From positions 1 through 64,000 of the forward strand of contig JAAFIR010000020.1 of NCBI GenBank assembly GCA_013297885.1: a DNA stretch of 64,000 bases, written 5' to 3'. Position numbers and translations under genes: made by a program. Source of the stretch: Leptospirales bacterium (GTDB lineage Bacteria > Spirochaetota > Leptospiria > Leptospirales > Leptospiraceae). Positions within the stretch are counted from its first letter, which is position 1, and each line of letters starts with the position of its first letter. Below are positions 9,077 to 18,416 of this stretch, one piece after another. The notes below the pieces were generated by a model. That model worked only from the letters and a program-made list of their open reading frames with translations, searched no databases and had not been told where the DNA came from.

Positions 9077-10468
9077 ATGGATGAAAAAAAATTTGATGTA
9101 ATTGTAATTGGAACAGGTCCTGGTGGCGAAGGAGCTTCCATGAAAGCTTCTAAGAGTGGGAAATCTGTTGCGGTAATAGAAAAATATTCCCAAGTTGGTG
9201 GAGGTTGTACTCATTGGGGAACAATTCCTTCAAAATCTTTACGTCAAGTTGCAAGCCAACTTCTTGACATCAAATCGAACCCACTACTAGAAAAACTTTC
9301 GCTTAACTTCAGTTATGCGGAACTTTTAAAAACAGCAGAATCTGTAATACGTAAACAAGTTAAAATGCGTCAAACTTTTTATGACAGAAATGAAGTTTCT
9401 CTTTACTCTGGAGTTGCAAAATTTATAGATTCAAATACAATTGAAGTTACCAATGATACTGGTATCATCATTGCAAAACTTAAAGCAGATTCATTTGTAA
9501 TTGCTTCAGGTTCAAGACCATATCATCCAAATGATGTTGACTTTACAAAAAAAAGAATTTTTGATTCAGATACAATTTTAAATTTAGACCACACCCCTAG
9601 TTCGATCACAGTTTATGGAGCTGGAGTAATTGGTTGTGAATATGCTTCCATATTTAGAAGTATCAATTGCAAAGTAAATTTAATTAACACTCGTGACAAA
9701 TTGCTTTCATTTTTGGATGATGAAATTATAGATGCACTTTCATATCATCTTCGTGAACAAGGAATTTTAATTCGGCATAATGAAATTTATGATAGAGTGG
9801 AAGAAACTTCTGACTCTGTGATTCTTCATATGAAATCTGGAAAACAAATTAAGTCAGATATTTTACTATTTGCAAATGGTCGCACTGGAAATTCTGCTGA
9901 ACTAGATCTCACAAAAATTGGAATCAAACCAAACTCTCGTGAACAAATTGATGTGAATGAAAATTACCAAACTACAATTCCACATATTTATGCTGTCGGT
10001 GACATCATTGGCTATCCAAGTCTTGCAAGTGCTGCTTATGACCAAGGAAGATTTGCTGCTACTCATATCATTGAAGGAAAATGTGATGCAAAGCTTGTGC
10101 AGTTTATTCCAACAGGAATTTATACTAGTCCAGAAATTAGCTCTATTGGTAAAACTGAAAAAGAACTCACAGATGAAAAAATTCCTTATGAAGTTGGTCA
10201 TGCTTCTTTTAAAAGTTTGGCTCGTGCTCAAATCACTGGCAAAACAACAGGAATGTTAAAATTGCTTTTTCATCGCGAAACTCTTCAGTTGCTTGGGATT
10301 CATTGTTTTGGTTATGAAGCTTCTGAAATTGTTCACATTGGTCAAGCAATTTTAAGCCAAAAAGATTCTGCTAACTCACTTCTATATTTCATCAACACAA
10401 CTTTTAACTACCCAACTATGGCTGAGGCTTACCGAGTTGCAGCTTTAAACGGAATCAATCGGATTTAG
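9077..10468 (+). CDS. sthA: Soluble pyridine nucleotide transhydrogenase
   Basis: The 463-residue flavoprotein matches the SthA/UdhA class. It has the FAD-binding GTGPGGEGA (12-20), the diagnostic [13 protein letters not shown] (41-53) in which the second redox Cys of lipoamide dehydrogenases is replaced by Thr, and a NAD(P)-binding [15 protein letters not shown] motif 2 is [15 protein letters not shown], and the C-terminal dimer domain ends [18 protein letters not shown]. It moves electrons between NADPH and NAD+ in the cytoplasm. The length is as in E. coli SthA (about 466). The missing second Cys argues against lipoamide dehydrogenase. Confidence 0.93.
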   Translation: MDEKKFDVIVIGTGPGGEGASMKASKSGKSVAVIEKYSQVGGGCTHWGTIPSKSLRQVASQLLDIKSNPLLEKLSLNFSYAELLKTAESVIRKQVKMRQTFYDRNEVSLYSGVAKFIDSNTIEVTNDTGIIIAKLKADSFVIASGSRPYHPNDVDFTKKRIFDSDTILNLDHTPSSITVYGAGVIGCEYASIFRSINCKVNLINTRDKLLSFLDDEIIDALSYHLREQGILIRHNEIYDRVEETSDSVILHMKSGKQIKSDILLFANGRTGNSAELDLTKIGIKPNSREQIDVNENYQTTIPHIYAVGDIIGYPSLASAAYDQGRFAATHIIEGKCDAKLVQFIPTGIYTSPEISSIGKTEKELTDEKIPYEVGHASFKSLARAQITGKTTGMLKLLFHRETLQLLGIHCFGYEASEIVHIGQAILSQKDSANSLLYFINTTFNYPTMAEAYRVAALNGINRI

Positions 10469-10470
10469 TT

Positions 10471-10600
10471 TTTAGGCGAATCGGAATGCAAATACTTCTG
10501 TTTAACGATAGTATCAAGAGAGAAGAGTATTTCAGGATTTATCTGTCAGCCTCTTGCTCTGGTCAAAAAATTGCTTTTGCAATTTTTTGACATCGCTTTC
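10471..10600 (-). repeat. Three-box, two-hairpin element, copy 2 (degenerate)
   Basis: A box-A-like AGGCGAA at the left is followed by a B-like CAGCCTCTTGCTCTG, a perfect hairpin GTCAAAAAATTGC/GCAATTTTTTGAC (about 10561-10590) and a C-like ATCGCTTTCACC. The hairpin belongs to the same GTCAAA class as copies 1, 6 and 12. A further C-like end (TTTTCGCTTGTGTTGG) lies near 10662-10677, so more than one old copy may overlap here. Confidence 0.5.
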
Positions 10601-10754
10601 ACCTTCTCTATACATTACCCTCTGCTAGTCAAAGCCCATTCTCTCTAACGATAGAATATCTTTTCGCTTGTGTTGGAAAACTTCAATTATTCTGAAAAAT
10701 TTTTTAGGCTTCATTGTATTGAGAATTTTTTTGGGTTAAGCAAACTAGTTTCTA

Positions 10755-10798
10755 ATTAAAATCAAAATTGTTTAGCTTTTCTAAAGAATTAAAAAGTG
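10755..10798 (-). pseudogene. Duplicated 3' gene fragment
   Basis: Positions 10756-10798 match 13296-13338 at 41 of 43 bases. On the minus strand both encode FNSLEKLNNFDF; here it is followed at once by a stop codon. The second copy is the end of the 52-residue gene at 13274-13432. This is therefore a detached tail of a duplicated gene. Confidence 0.5.
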
Positions 10799-10839
10799 AA
10801 AAAAAATATTTTAAATGCTTTATTGAAGTTAGTGAAAGG

Positions 10840-10906
10840 GGAAAGCTTTCCCCTCGCTACAAAGCTTTTCTTAAAAAGCTTTTTCGCTACCCCTTCTCCG
10901 AGGAAT
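10840..10906 (-). repeat. Fragment related to the three-box element
   Basis: Contains a palindrome GGGGAAAGCTTTCCCC and two CGCTAC ends, one on each side of the hairpin AAAGCTTTTC/AAAAAGCTTT. CGCTAC is the right edge of box B in minus-oriented copies. Boxes A and C are not recognisable, so the orientation call is tentative. The stretch 10469-11012 otherwise contains no gene I can support. Confidence 0.35.
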
Positions 10907-11012
10907 TTAATAGTTTTGAAAAAAAAATTTGATTCGCTCGGACTCAATTTTTTTAATCTAATTCCATTCATTTATCAAAACCTATGTCCTAGCTCTCCTT
11001 TTATGAAAAATT

Positions 11013-11360
11013 TTAATTTCCAAAAGTAGGTTTAAAAATTTCGAACATTAACAATCCTGATCCAATAAAACATGCAGGAATAGAAATTAAAATCCCTAAA
11101 ATGATAAAAAAAAGTTTTAACCAAAAATGACGAGGATTAATATCTGAATCTATAATATTTTTTGGTTTATTTTTTCTATATCTAATGATTTTAAAAATCA
11201 TATAACTTTCAATAAGAAAAGTTATAACGAACGATACTAGATTATCATAAAATAGAATAATAACAAATATTAAAGTATAAATAAAAAAATTTATAGATGA
11301 TAGGAATAAGAATATATAAAGTAGTATTTTGAAAATTAATGAGCTGTTTATTTTAATCAT
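11013..11360 (-). CDS. Small integral membrane protein (115 aa)
   Basis: About four hydrophobic segments: near residues 9-27, 27-47, 47-62 and 83-108, with basic loops (IIRYRKNKPKN). The start ATG overlaps the stop of the 55-codon gene upstream by 4 nt (ATGA at 11357-11360), a strong sign that both are translated as a coupled pair. No family recognised. An effector/regulator pair of the toxin-antitoxin kind is possible but unproven. Confidence 0.6.
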   Translation of the reverse strand: MIKINSSLIFKILLYIFLFLSSINFFIYTLIFVIILFYDNLVSFVITFLIESYMIFKIIRYRKNKPKNIIDSDINPRHFWLKLFFIILGILISIPACFIGSGLLMFEIFKPTFGN

Positions 11361-11524
11361 AAATTACTAGCTTTAATATTTAAAATTTCTTCAGCAATTT
11401 TTTTTTCTAATTCCATTAAAGCTTTTTGAAAATTCTCTTTTGCTGTTGTAGCAACTTCTTTCATAAGTGCTTCTAATTCTTCTTCTGGTGGTTCTTCAAA
11501 TTCTGTAAGTGTAGTTTTTTTCAT
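11357..11524 (-). CDS. Small acidic helical protein (55 aa), coupled to a membrane protein
   Basis: From ATG at 11524 the frame reads MKKTTLTEFEEPPEEELEAL, then a Lys/Glu helix ending IAEEILNIKASNL. It is too regular to be chance and ends in an ATGA overlap with the next gene. It is strongly acidic at its N-terminus and probably coiled-coil or helical. The gene is short, and the upstream ribosome site is weak (AAAGG, then AGG further down). No function recognised. Confidence 0.6.
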   Translation of the reverse strand: MKKTTLTEFEEPPEEELEALMKEVATTAKENFQKALMELEKKIAEEILNIKASNL

Positions 11525-11801
11525 AAATGCTTAAACCTATTCCTTTAAGATTTAAATGAATTAAACGTTTGGAATAGATTTAAATCAAAGTTTTGTAAAG
11601 AATTAAATATATAATTTAAAGCCTCTATTAAAATATACATGATTGTTTTGACTTAAAAGTTCATCTATTGAATGATTCAAACCCTCTTAAAAAAAATTTT
11701 TTATTGAGATAATACTAAAAATCTTTTCAAAAAAAGTATAAGCAACTTTTAAATTTTATCACCGGAAATTAAATTAGTTACTATAGGTGTAGTTGATATT
11801 G
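11525..11801. other. Intergenic, no gene supported
   Basis: AT-rich spacer between two minus-strand hypothetical genes. A short plus-strand stretch near 11755-11811 reads like the end of a protein (LSPEIKLVTIGVVDIAIV) but has no start or body, so it was not called. Confidence 0.4.
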
Positions 11802-12500
11802 CTATTGTTTAGTGATTATTTTGGAATCTAAACTGTAATTATTTTTTAAATAAGAAACCAAATACATTATAAAATAAAAATTTACAAGAATAGAAATATA
11901 ATCAACAAAAAACAAAATTAATTTTAGTATATAATTATTATCATGAATTATAATATTAATTTTAAAAATGAATGGGATAAGATAAGTAAAAAAAGCTAGC
12001 GTAAAAGCTTTTTTTAAAATTGGTTTTTTGAAAACATAAAGAGCTTCTTTAATTTTATAATCACCATTTATTTTTAAAATTCCAATTGAAAAAACTCCAT
12101 ATAATAACATTAAAAAAGGAAAAAATATTAATCGTACTGAAAAATCTATTAAATAATAATATAAAGGTACTTTATAATCTGGTAAAATTATTTTTAAAGA
12201 GATACCAATAAACCAAAATACAATAATTATCAATAATAATATACTTGAACATAATATTACTGAAAGTAAATAAGTATAAATATTTGTTCCATCTTTAAAT
12301 AAGTTTTTTCTTATTAAAAATCCAAATATTAAAAAAAAGATGTAAGGTGAAGTTACAAGATCTATACCCCAATAAATATTATTATTTAATAATTTTAAAT
12401 AATTAATAATATCAGTAAAATAATTAAATCTAATTATAATTAAAAAAAGATAAATAATAATATGAACAATATTTACATTTTCTTTTATAAAATTTTTCAT
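11802..12500 (-). CDS. Hypothetical integral membrane protein (232 aa)
   Basis: About six hydrophobic segments rich in Ile, Leu and Phe, including IVHIIIYLFLIIIRF, YIFFLIFGFLI, a long stretch around residues 76-103 and a C-terminal ILVNFYFIMYLVSYL. There is no signal sequence and no catalytic motif. The gene is unusually AT-rich even for this window. It belongs to a run of unknown minus-strand genes (11013-13432) lying between two inverted copies of the dispersed element, which suggests an accessory island. Confidence 0.6.
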   Translation of the reverse strand: MKNFIKENVNIVHIIIYLFLIIIRFNYFTDIINYLKLLNNNIYWGIDLVTSPYIFFLIFGFLIRKNLFKDGTNIYTYLLSVILCSSILLLIIIVFWFIGISLKIILPDYKVPLYYYLIDFSVRLIFFPFLMLLYGVFSIGILKINGDYKIKEALYVFKKPILKKAFTLAFFTYLIPFIFKINIIIHDNNYILKLILFFVDYISILVNFYFIMYLVSYLKNNYSLDSKIITKQ

Positions 12501-12533
12501 TTTTTTAAAATTATTTTAAATTAAAAAAAATTT

Positions 12534-12863
12534 TCAATGACAAGTTAAATTAGGTCCTTTTTGTTTTGGATCAGAATAAACAAAAAGTCCTCCCGCTAAA
12601 GCTGTATAACCGTAAGCCCAACTTCCAAAAATTGGCAGAAAAGTTGGGTTCATAATTGCATAACTGATTGCAGAACCTACATCAATGATTATACCAAAAA
12701 AAATTCCTACTTTACTGAATAAAATACAATATTCATCGTTTGAGGTCTGACCATTTCTACTTGCATAGTCAATTGGTTTACCAATTAAGCTTACAATATT
12801 TTGCAAAAAAATAGTTGCACAATTGAGTTGGATTAATATTAAAAGAATTAATTTTTTATTCAT
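12534..12863 (-). CDS. Small lipoprotein, possibly YceK-like (109 aa)
   Basis: The N-terminus (MNKKLILLILIQLNCATIFL) is a signal peptide with Cys15 as a likely lipid-attachment site. The mature part contains GKPIDYASRNGQ and a hydrophobic GIFFGIIIDVGSAISYAI, then SWAYGYTALAGGLFVYSD. Glycine and aromatic residues alternate as in small outer-membrane lipoproteins of the YceK type, but the match is only by general pattern. Cys at 47 and near the C-terminus could form a disulfide. Confidence 0.55.
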   Translation of the reverse strand: MNKKLILLILIQLNCATIFLQNIVSLIGKPIDYASRNGQTSNDEYCILFSKVGIFFGIIIDVGSAISYAIMNPTFLPIFGSWAYGYTALAGGLFVYSDPKQKGPNLTCH

Positions 12864-12885
12864 ATGAATAGTTCAAGGGATAGAT

Positions 12886-13134
12886 TTAAAGTTTTCCTTT
12901 AAGAATTTTTTGAATGCGTTCTGCATCCTCTTTGCCTTTTGTTATTTTTCCTTCTAAAATGGCATTTGTTAAATAGGTTGATATTTCGAATATTGCTTTT
13001 TTTCTTTCTTCTTTAGTATAATCTTCATCTTCTTGAAAAGACTCGATTGTATTTTCAATCATCCAAGTTTTTTCAGCACTAATAGCTGATATTAATTCTC
13101 TGATTAATTCTTCTGTTTTCTCATTAATATTCAT
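12886..13134 (-). CDS. Hypothetical cytoplasmic protein (82 aa)
   Basis: Charged helical protein: it starts MNINEKTEELIRELISAISA, has a central acidic FQEDEDYTKEERKKAIFE and a basic C-terminus. There is no signal or membrane segment. It lies 22 nt upstream of the small lipoprotein gene on the same strand. Family not recognised. Confidence 0.55.
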   Translation of the reverse strand: MNINEKTEELIRELISAISAEKTWMIENTIESFQEDEDYTKEERKKAIFEISTYLTNAILEGKITKGKEDAERIQKILKGKL

Positions 13135-13273
13135 AACATATTTGAATAAATTTTTTGTTTTTTTGTCAAACCAAACTTTTTTTCAAAATAGAACATTTCG
13201 ATACTATCAAATATAAAAGTTTACAAAACTAAATGAAGCGGTATATTGTAAATTAATTCAATAACTATATATT

Positions 13274-13432
13274 TTATAAAAAGTATTTCCAGTTTTTAAA
13301 ATCAAAATTATTTAGTTTTTCTAAAGAATTAAAAAGTGGGAACTCCATTGATAATCCATTAAGACCTTGCAATGCTAAATATGTCTTACCATTAGCAATA
13401 ACAATAGGAAAAATGACTAATTTTTTATTCAT
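13274..13432 (-). CDS. Small hypothetical protein (52 aa), tail duplicated elsewhere
   Basis: Starts MNKKLVIFPIVIANGKTYLA and ends NFDFKNWKYFL. The first residues resemble the start of the lipoprotein at 12534 (MNKKLILLIL), but no Cys follows. The last third is repeated at 10755-10798. It may be a degraded or rearranged version of a longer exported protein rather than a working gene. Confidence 0.35.
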   Translation of the reverse strand: MNKKLVIFPIVIANGKTYLALQGLNGLSMEFPLFNSLEKLNNFDFKNWKYFL

Positions 13433-13596
13433 AATTTGCTGATTCTTTATTTAAGAATGATATTGGTAATTTTTTTTTCAATGAAAAAGAGAATTTATTT
13501 AATATACAAAAAAAATTATTATATAAACCTCTATCGTCCACAACTGAAAACGATCAACTTCCCCACGAATCCTTGGGATTTCCAACGGCTAAACTA

Positions 13597-13717
13597 GGTC
13601 AATATTTTTTTTATAATAATTATTGACCGAATAGGAGAGAAGCGAAGGGTGTTTTTTGTCACCAAACATAAAATAGGATACTGGCTAATCAAAGTTAGGT
13701 GAGAAAAAATTCGCCCA
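13597..13717 (+). repeat. Three-box, two-hairpin element, copy 3
   Basis: Hairpin 1 is GGTCAATA.../...ATTGACC. A weak box B follows (GAAGCGAAGGGTGTTTTTT). Hairpin 2 has CACC/GGTG arms around about 50 nt, and box A (GAAAAAATTCGCCCA, about 13703-13717) is well conserved. Box C is not clear at the left. The remaining stretch 13433-13596 holds no gene I can support. Confidence 0.6.
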
Positions 13718-13759
13718 CCTCACCCTAATTTACAGAATAAGCTAAGTTTGTTATAAGCA

Positions 13760-13787
13760 CCCTCTCCATTTTTCAAAACAGAGAGGG
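13760..13787 (-). terminator. Hairpin just after gltB
   Basis: Stem CCCTCTC/GAGAGGG with a TTTT/AAAA inner pairing, 6 nt beyond the gltB stop. No clear T-run follows on the minus strand, so termination strength is uncertain. Confidence 0.4.
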
Positions 13788-13793
13788 AAATCT

Positions 13794-16700
13794 TTAAGCT
13801 ATAGAAATTACTTTTACAAAATTTGATTTTTCAGAATCAAAATTTTTGAGAATTTCAGTTCCTAAAGCAGAATTTGTATATTTTACATGATTGCGAAGTA
13901 GTCCTTCGAGGTCAGTAAAATCTTCTTCGGAGAGGCCTGTTGTTTTTACATATTCCTTGTTCAGTTTTGGAGCGATGTCAAATGATTTTGTGTACACATA
14001 AGCAACTCCACCAGTCATACCCGAGCCAACATTATTTCCAACAGAACCAAGAGACACAATTTTTCCACCAGTCATGTATTCAAGAAAATGATCTCCAGAA
14101 CCTTCCACCACAGAATTTGCACCAGAATTTCTAACCGCAAATCTTTCTCCTGCACGCCCAGCACAATACAATTCACCTGATGTTGCACCATAAAGACAAG
14201 TATTACCTAAGATTACATTTTCTGAAGGAACTAGTTTTGAATCATGATGAGGTTTGATTGAAATTACTCCACCACAAATTCCTTTTCCAACATAATCGTT
14301 TGCTTCCCCAAGTAAATTTAGTTGTACACCTTTTACTAGCCAAGCACCAAGTGATTGACCAGCAGTTCCATCTAATGTAATTTCTAATTTATTATTATTT
14401 GGAAGACCAGCTCCACCATATGTTTTTGAAATGAGACCAGAAACTTTTGCACCAATTGTTCTATCAGTATTATTCACAACATAATAAAGTGACATTGAGC
14501 CTTTACCGTTTAATACTGTCCCGGCATCTTTAATGATTGTGTCATCTAAAGTTGGTCCAACTGGTTCATTTCTTTGGTAACGATTTTTTTTACCAGCTAA
14601 AGTTTTTTGGTATGGCATACGAACTAAAATTGGATTTAAGTCCAGCGAATCAAGTCTATCAGTTTCATAACGAGTGATTTGTTTTAAAAGATCTGTGCGA
14701 CCAACAATTTCATCAATGGATCTAAAACCAAGCTCAGCTAAAATTTCTTTTACTTCCATTGCAATAAATGTAATGTAATTTACAACTTGGTCTGGGGCAC
14801 CTTTGTATTTTGCTCTGAACTTTGGATCTTGAGTTGCGACACCTGTTGGGCAAGTGTTTAAATGGCATTTACGAACCATAATACAACCTAGGGACACAAG
14901 AGCTGCAGTTCCAATTCCAAATTCTTCTGCACCAAGACAAGCAGCTATAATTATATCTCTACCAGTTACAAGTCCACCATCTGTTCTAAGAACTACTTTA
15001 TCTCTCAAACCATTCATAACAAGAACTTGGTGTGCTTCAGATAAACCTAGCTCCCAAGGAGAACCAGCATATTTGATGGAAGTAATTGGGGCTGCACCAG
15101 TTCCGCCGACATGACCAGAAATTAAAATGATGTCTGCGTTTGCTTTTGCAACTCCAGCTGCAATTGTTCCAACTCCAGCTTCAGCAACTAATTTAACAGA
15201 AACTTGTGCTTCAGCATTTGTTTGTTTTAAATCGTAAATCAATTGTGCTAAATCTTCAATCGAGTATATGTCATGATGTGGAGGTGGTGAAATTAACTGA
15301 GTTCCAGGGGTTGCAAGTCTGATGCTAGCAATTTCGATTGAATTTTTAAAACCGGGTAATTGTCCACCTTCTCCTGGTTTAGCACCTTGAGCAATTTTAA
15401 TTTCAATTTCCGTTGCTGAATTTAGGTAATGAGAGGTTACTCCAAATCTACCAGATGCAATTTGTTTGATAAAAGAATTTGCATTATTTCCTTTATCATC
15501 CACTTTGTATCTAATTGGATCTTCTCCACCTTCACCAGAGCTGGACTTTGCACCAATTCGGTTCATTGCTACCGCTAAGTCAGTGTGTGCTTCAAGTGAT
15601 AATGCACCATGACTCATACCAGGTGTTACAAATCTTTTTCTGATCTCTGTGATTGTTTCCACTTCTTCAAGCGGGACAGATTTATTGGACTTAACAAAAT
15701 CAAACATATCACGGATAGTAATAGGCTCAGAGGCTTCAATATCTTTTACTGCTTCTTTATAAGCATTGTAATCATTTTCTGTTGCAGCTTTTCTGATAAA
15801 CTTCACTGCCTTAGGAGACCAACGATGAGGTTGGTTGTCTCTTGCAGATAAATTATCTTCAGGTGAAAGATCAGCAAAAAAAGCTTCTTTATGGTTTCTT
15901 AAAATATTTTTTTCAATACCACCAATTCCAATTCCAGAAATTCTAGAATATGTTCCTGGGAAATATTTTGAAATGAGAGAACGAGAAAGACCAATTGCTT
16001 CAAAATTTTGTCCACCCATATAAGAAGCCATTACTGAAATTCCCATCTTGGACATGATTTTGAGTAAACCTGAATTTACACCTTTTCTATAATTATCACA
16101 AACAGTTTCAAAGCTTGGTTTACCTGTTTCAGTATCAAATTCTCCTGCGAGTAAAAGATCATTTAACGAATCCCAAGTGAGATAGGAATTTACTCCACAA
16201 GCTCCGTAACCAAGAAGAACTGCAATATTATGAATTTCAAAAGCAGAACCAGTTTCAGCAATAATACTCACTGCTGCTCTTTTTTTGTTACGTATCAAAT
16301 GATTATGCACAGCTGCTACTGCAAGCTCCATTGGTATTGGTGCACGATCTTTAGATAGTTTTTTGTCTGATAAAATTAACAAATGAGAATCAGAGTTTGC
16401 AGCTTTTAAAGCCTGTTCTAATAATAAATCTAATCCTTTTTCAAGTTCAATCGATTTTACTGCATCGTCGGCTTTATCGTGAACAGCTGGAAAAGTAGCA
16501 TCAAGCTCGATGAATTTAATCGTTTTAGAAGCTAAGTCTTTGATATTTTGAAGCTCTTTATTTGTGATATAAGGAGAATTTAAAATAATACATTGTTCAG
16601 CCTTATCAATTGAACCAAATAAATTATTTGCTTTTACAATGCTAGTGCTTAAACTCATGACAGTTTTTTCACGCAAATAATCAATTGGGGGATTTGTTAC

Positions 16701-18299
16701 TTGAGCAAATCTTTGTCTAAAATAAGTATATAGTCCAATTCTACTCAACATTAAAATTGAAAGTGGAGTATCATCACCCATTGAACTTACTGCTTCAGTT
16801 CCTGATTCAGCTTGAGGTTTTACCACAACTTTTAATTTGTTTGCAGAATATCCAAATAGAATTTGTCTTCTTTTTAATTCTTCACCTGAATATGTAATAT
16901 AATCTTTTATAGAGGAATCAATTTTTTGATCTAGATAAGTTACGTTTGATTTTAACCAATCTCTAAAATCATATTTTTTCTCAAATAAATCATTAATATC
17001 ATCGTGGTAGTATATTTTCTTTTCTTCTAAATTAATAGCAAACATTTCACCAGGACCAAGTCTACCTTTTTTAATTACTTTTGATTCATCAATAGTAACT
17101 AGACCTGATTCAGAACCCATCACAACTATTCCATCATCTGTTACTAAATATCTTCCTGGTCTTAAACCATTTCTATCTAAAGAACCACCAACCCAAGGAC
17201 CATCTGCAAATACTAGTGCAGCAGGACCATCCCATGGCTCTAAACAAATATTGTTGTATTCATAAAAACTTTTTAGCTCATCAGACATACCTACAGATTT
17301 ACTCCAAGCATTTGGAATAAACATGGCTTTGGTTCGAAGAACATCTTTTCCTGAACGAATTACTGCTTCCATTGCGTTGTCTAAACTTGCAGAGTCTGAC
17401 ATTTGAAGTCTGATGATTGGGTGAATTCTATCTTGGTGTTTTCCCCATTTTTCACAAACTAATTCTTCTTCTCGTGCAGACATCCAAATTCTATTTCCTT
17501 GGATGGTATTGATTTCTCCATTATGAGCTATGATTCTAAATGGTTGAGCTAACGCCCAGCTAGGAAAAGTGTTTGTAGAATATCTTTGGTGAAAAATACA
17601 ATATGCAGATTCCATCAATGGATCATGTAAATCTAAATAAAATTTATCAACTTGGTTTCCATTAAACAAACCTTTAAAAATAATTTTTTCTGAAGATAAT
17701 GAACAAATATAAAATTCATTTAAAGACATTCTTCTTGATTCTCGCATCAAAATTTTTTGCACAAGAAATAATTGAACTTCAAAATCTTCTACAGATAAAT
17801 TTTCAGGTTTGCCGAGTAGTATTTGTTCAATTTGAGGTCTGGATTGATTAGCTTTAGGACCAAGAATTTCTGGATTAACAGGAACATATCTCCATGCATA
17901 CAATTTAAAATTAAATTCCATTAAAACAGATTCAACCAAGTCTCTACAAATATCTTGTTTGTTGATATCATCTCTTGGTAGAAAAATCATTCCAACAGCA
18001 AGAGAATCTTCATCAGGTCTTTTGTGACCCATATCTTCAATATAATTAGCAAAAAGTTTTTTTGGAATTTGAATTAATACACCTGCACCATCACCTGTTT
18101 TTTGATCAGCATCAACAGCACCTCTATGTGTTAAGCAACCAACAGCTTCAAGACCCATCTGAACTATTTTATGTGTTTTTTCATTTCTAGCAGATACAAT
18201 AAATCCTACTCCACAATTATCATGTTCGAAATCGGCTTCGTATAGGCCGTTCTCTTGAAGGTATTCTGCGTTTTTTAAATATTCTTGGTATTCATTCAT
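13794..18299 (-). CDS. gltB: Glutamate synthase large subunit
   Basis: The 1501-residue protein has the full GltB layout. An N-terminal Ntn-type glutaminase has its nucleophile at Cys29 in DNCGVGF, preceded by a propeptide that would be removed. It is followed by the central domain and the FMN/[3Fe-4S] synthase domain (SGEGGEDPIRY; GAKPGEGGQLPG; ISPPPHHDIYSIEDL; HVGGTGAAP; GCIMVRKCHLNTCPTGVATQ, whose Cys residues bind the cluster). The C-terminal beta-helix GltB domain has repeated Gly-rich turns. It makes two glutamates from glutamine and 2-oxoglutarate. No small subunit (gltD) is next to it, so the electron donor could be ferredoxin or a distant GltD. It appears to be transcribed alone. Confidence 0.97.
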   Translation of the reverse strand: MNEYQEYLKNAEYLQENGLYEADFEHDNCGVGFIVSARNEKTHKIVQMGLEAVGCLTHRGAVDADQKTGDGAGVLIQIPKKLFANYIEDMGHKRPDEDSLAVGMIFLPRDDINKQDICRDLVESVLMEFNFKLYAWRYVPVNPEILGPKANQSRPQIEQILLGKPENLSVEDFEVQLFLVQKILMRESRRMSLNEFYICSLSSEKIIFKGLFNGNQVDKFYLDLHDPLMESAYCIFHQRYSTNTFPSWALAQPFRIIAHNGEINTIQGNRIWMSAREEELVCEKWGKHQDRIHPIIRLQMSDSASLDNAMEAVIRSGKDVLRTKAMFIPNAWSKSVGMSDELKSFYEYNNICLEPWDGPAALVFADGPWVGGSLDRNGLRPGRYLVTDDGIVVMGSESGLVTIDESKVIKKGRLGPGEMFAINLEEKKIYYHDDINDLFEKKYDFRDWLKSNVTYLDQKIDSSIKDYITYSGEELKRRQILFGYSANKLKVVVKPQAESGTEAVSSMGDDTPLSILMLSRIGLYTYFRQRFAQVTNPPIDYLREKTVMSLSTSIVKANNLFGSIDKAEQCIILNSPYITNKELQNIKDLASKTIKFIELDATFPAVHDKADDAVKSIELEKGLDLLLEQALKAANSDSHLLILSDKKLSKDRAPIPMELAVAAVHNHLIRNKKRAAVSIIAETGSAFEIHNIAVLLGYGACGVNSYLTWDSLNDLLLAGEFDTETGKPSFETVCDNYRKGVNSGLLKIMSKMGISVMASYMGGQNFEAIGLSRSLISKYFPGTYSRISGIGIGGIEKNILRNHKEAFFADLSPEDNLSARDNQPHRWSPKAVKFIRKAATENDYNAYKEAVKDIEASEPITIRDMFDFVKSNKSVPLEEVETITEIRKRFVTPGMSHGALSLEAHTDLAVAMNRIGAKSSSGEGGEDPIRYKVDDKGNNANSFIKQIASGRFGVTSHYLNSATEIEIKIAQGAKPGEGGQLPGFKNSIEIASIRLATPGTQLISPPPHHDIYSIEDLAQLIYDLKQTNAEAQVSVKLVAEAGVGTIAAGVAKANADIILISGHVGGTGAAPITSIKYAGSPWELGLSEAHQVLVMNGLRDKVVLRTDGGLVTGRDIIIAACLGAEEFGIGTAALVSLGCIMVRKCHLNTCPTGVATQDPKFRAKYKGAPDQVVNYITFIAMEVKEILAELGFRSIDEIVGRTDLLKQITRYETDRLDSLDLNPILVRMPYQKTLAGKKNRYQRNEPVGPTLDDTIIKDAGTVLNGKGSMSLYYVVNNTDRTIGAKVSGLISKTYGGAGLPNNNKLEITLDGTAGQSLGAWLVKGVQLNLLGEANDYVGKGICGGVISIKPHHDSKLVPSENVILGNTCLYGATSGELYCAGRAGERFAVRNSGANSVVEGSGDHFLEYMTGGKIVSLGSVGNNVGSGMTGGVAYVYTKSFDIAPKLNKEYVKTTGLSEEDFTDLEGLLRNHVKYTNSALGTEILKNFDSEKSNFVKVISIA

Positions 18300-18416
18300 T
18301 CGTTTTGATTCCTTTTAAGAAAAAACTTTATACTTATACTTTTTTGGAGAATAAATTTGAACTCTCATTCTATTTCATGCAAGTATAATACCAAATTTTT
18401 GAAAACTAATCTAAAA

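Noticed and set aside
9077-10468. Lipoamide dehydrogenase instead of SthA
   Set aside because: The redox motif has only one of the two Cys ([13 protein letters not shown]), the mark of the soluble transhydrogenase.
10796-11029. 77-codon plus-strand frame
   Set aside because: Covers a palindromic repeat fragment, and no ribosome site precedes it.
11755-11811. Possible C-terminal protein end LSPEIKLVTIGVVDIAIV
   Set aside because: Only 18 codons are protein-like, with no body or start; too short to support.
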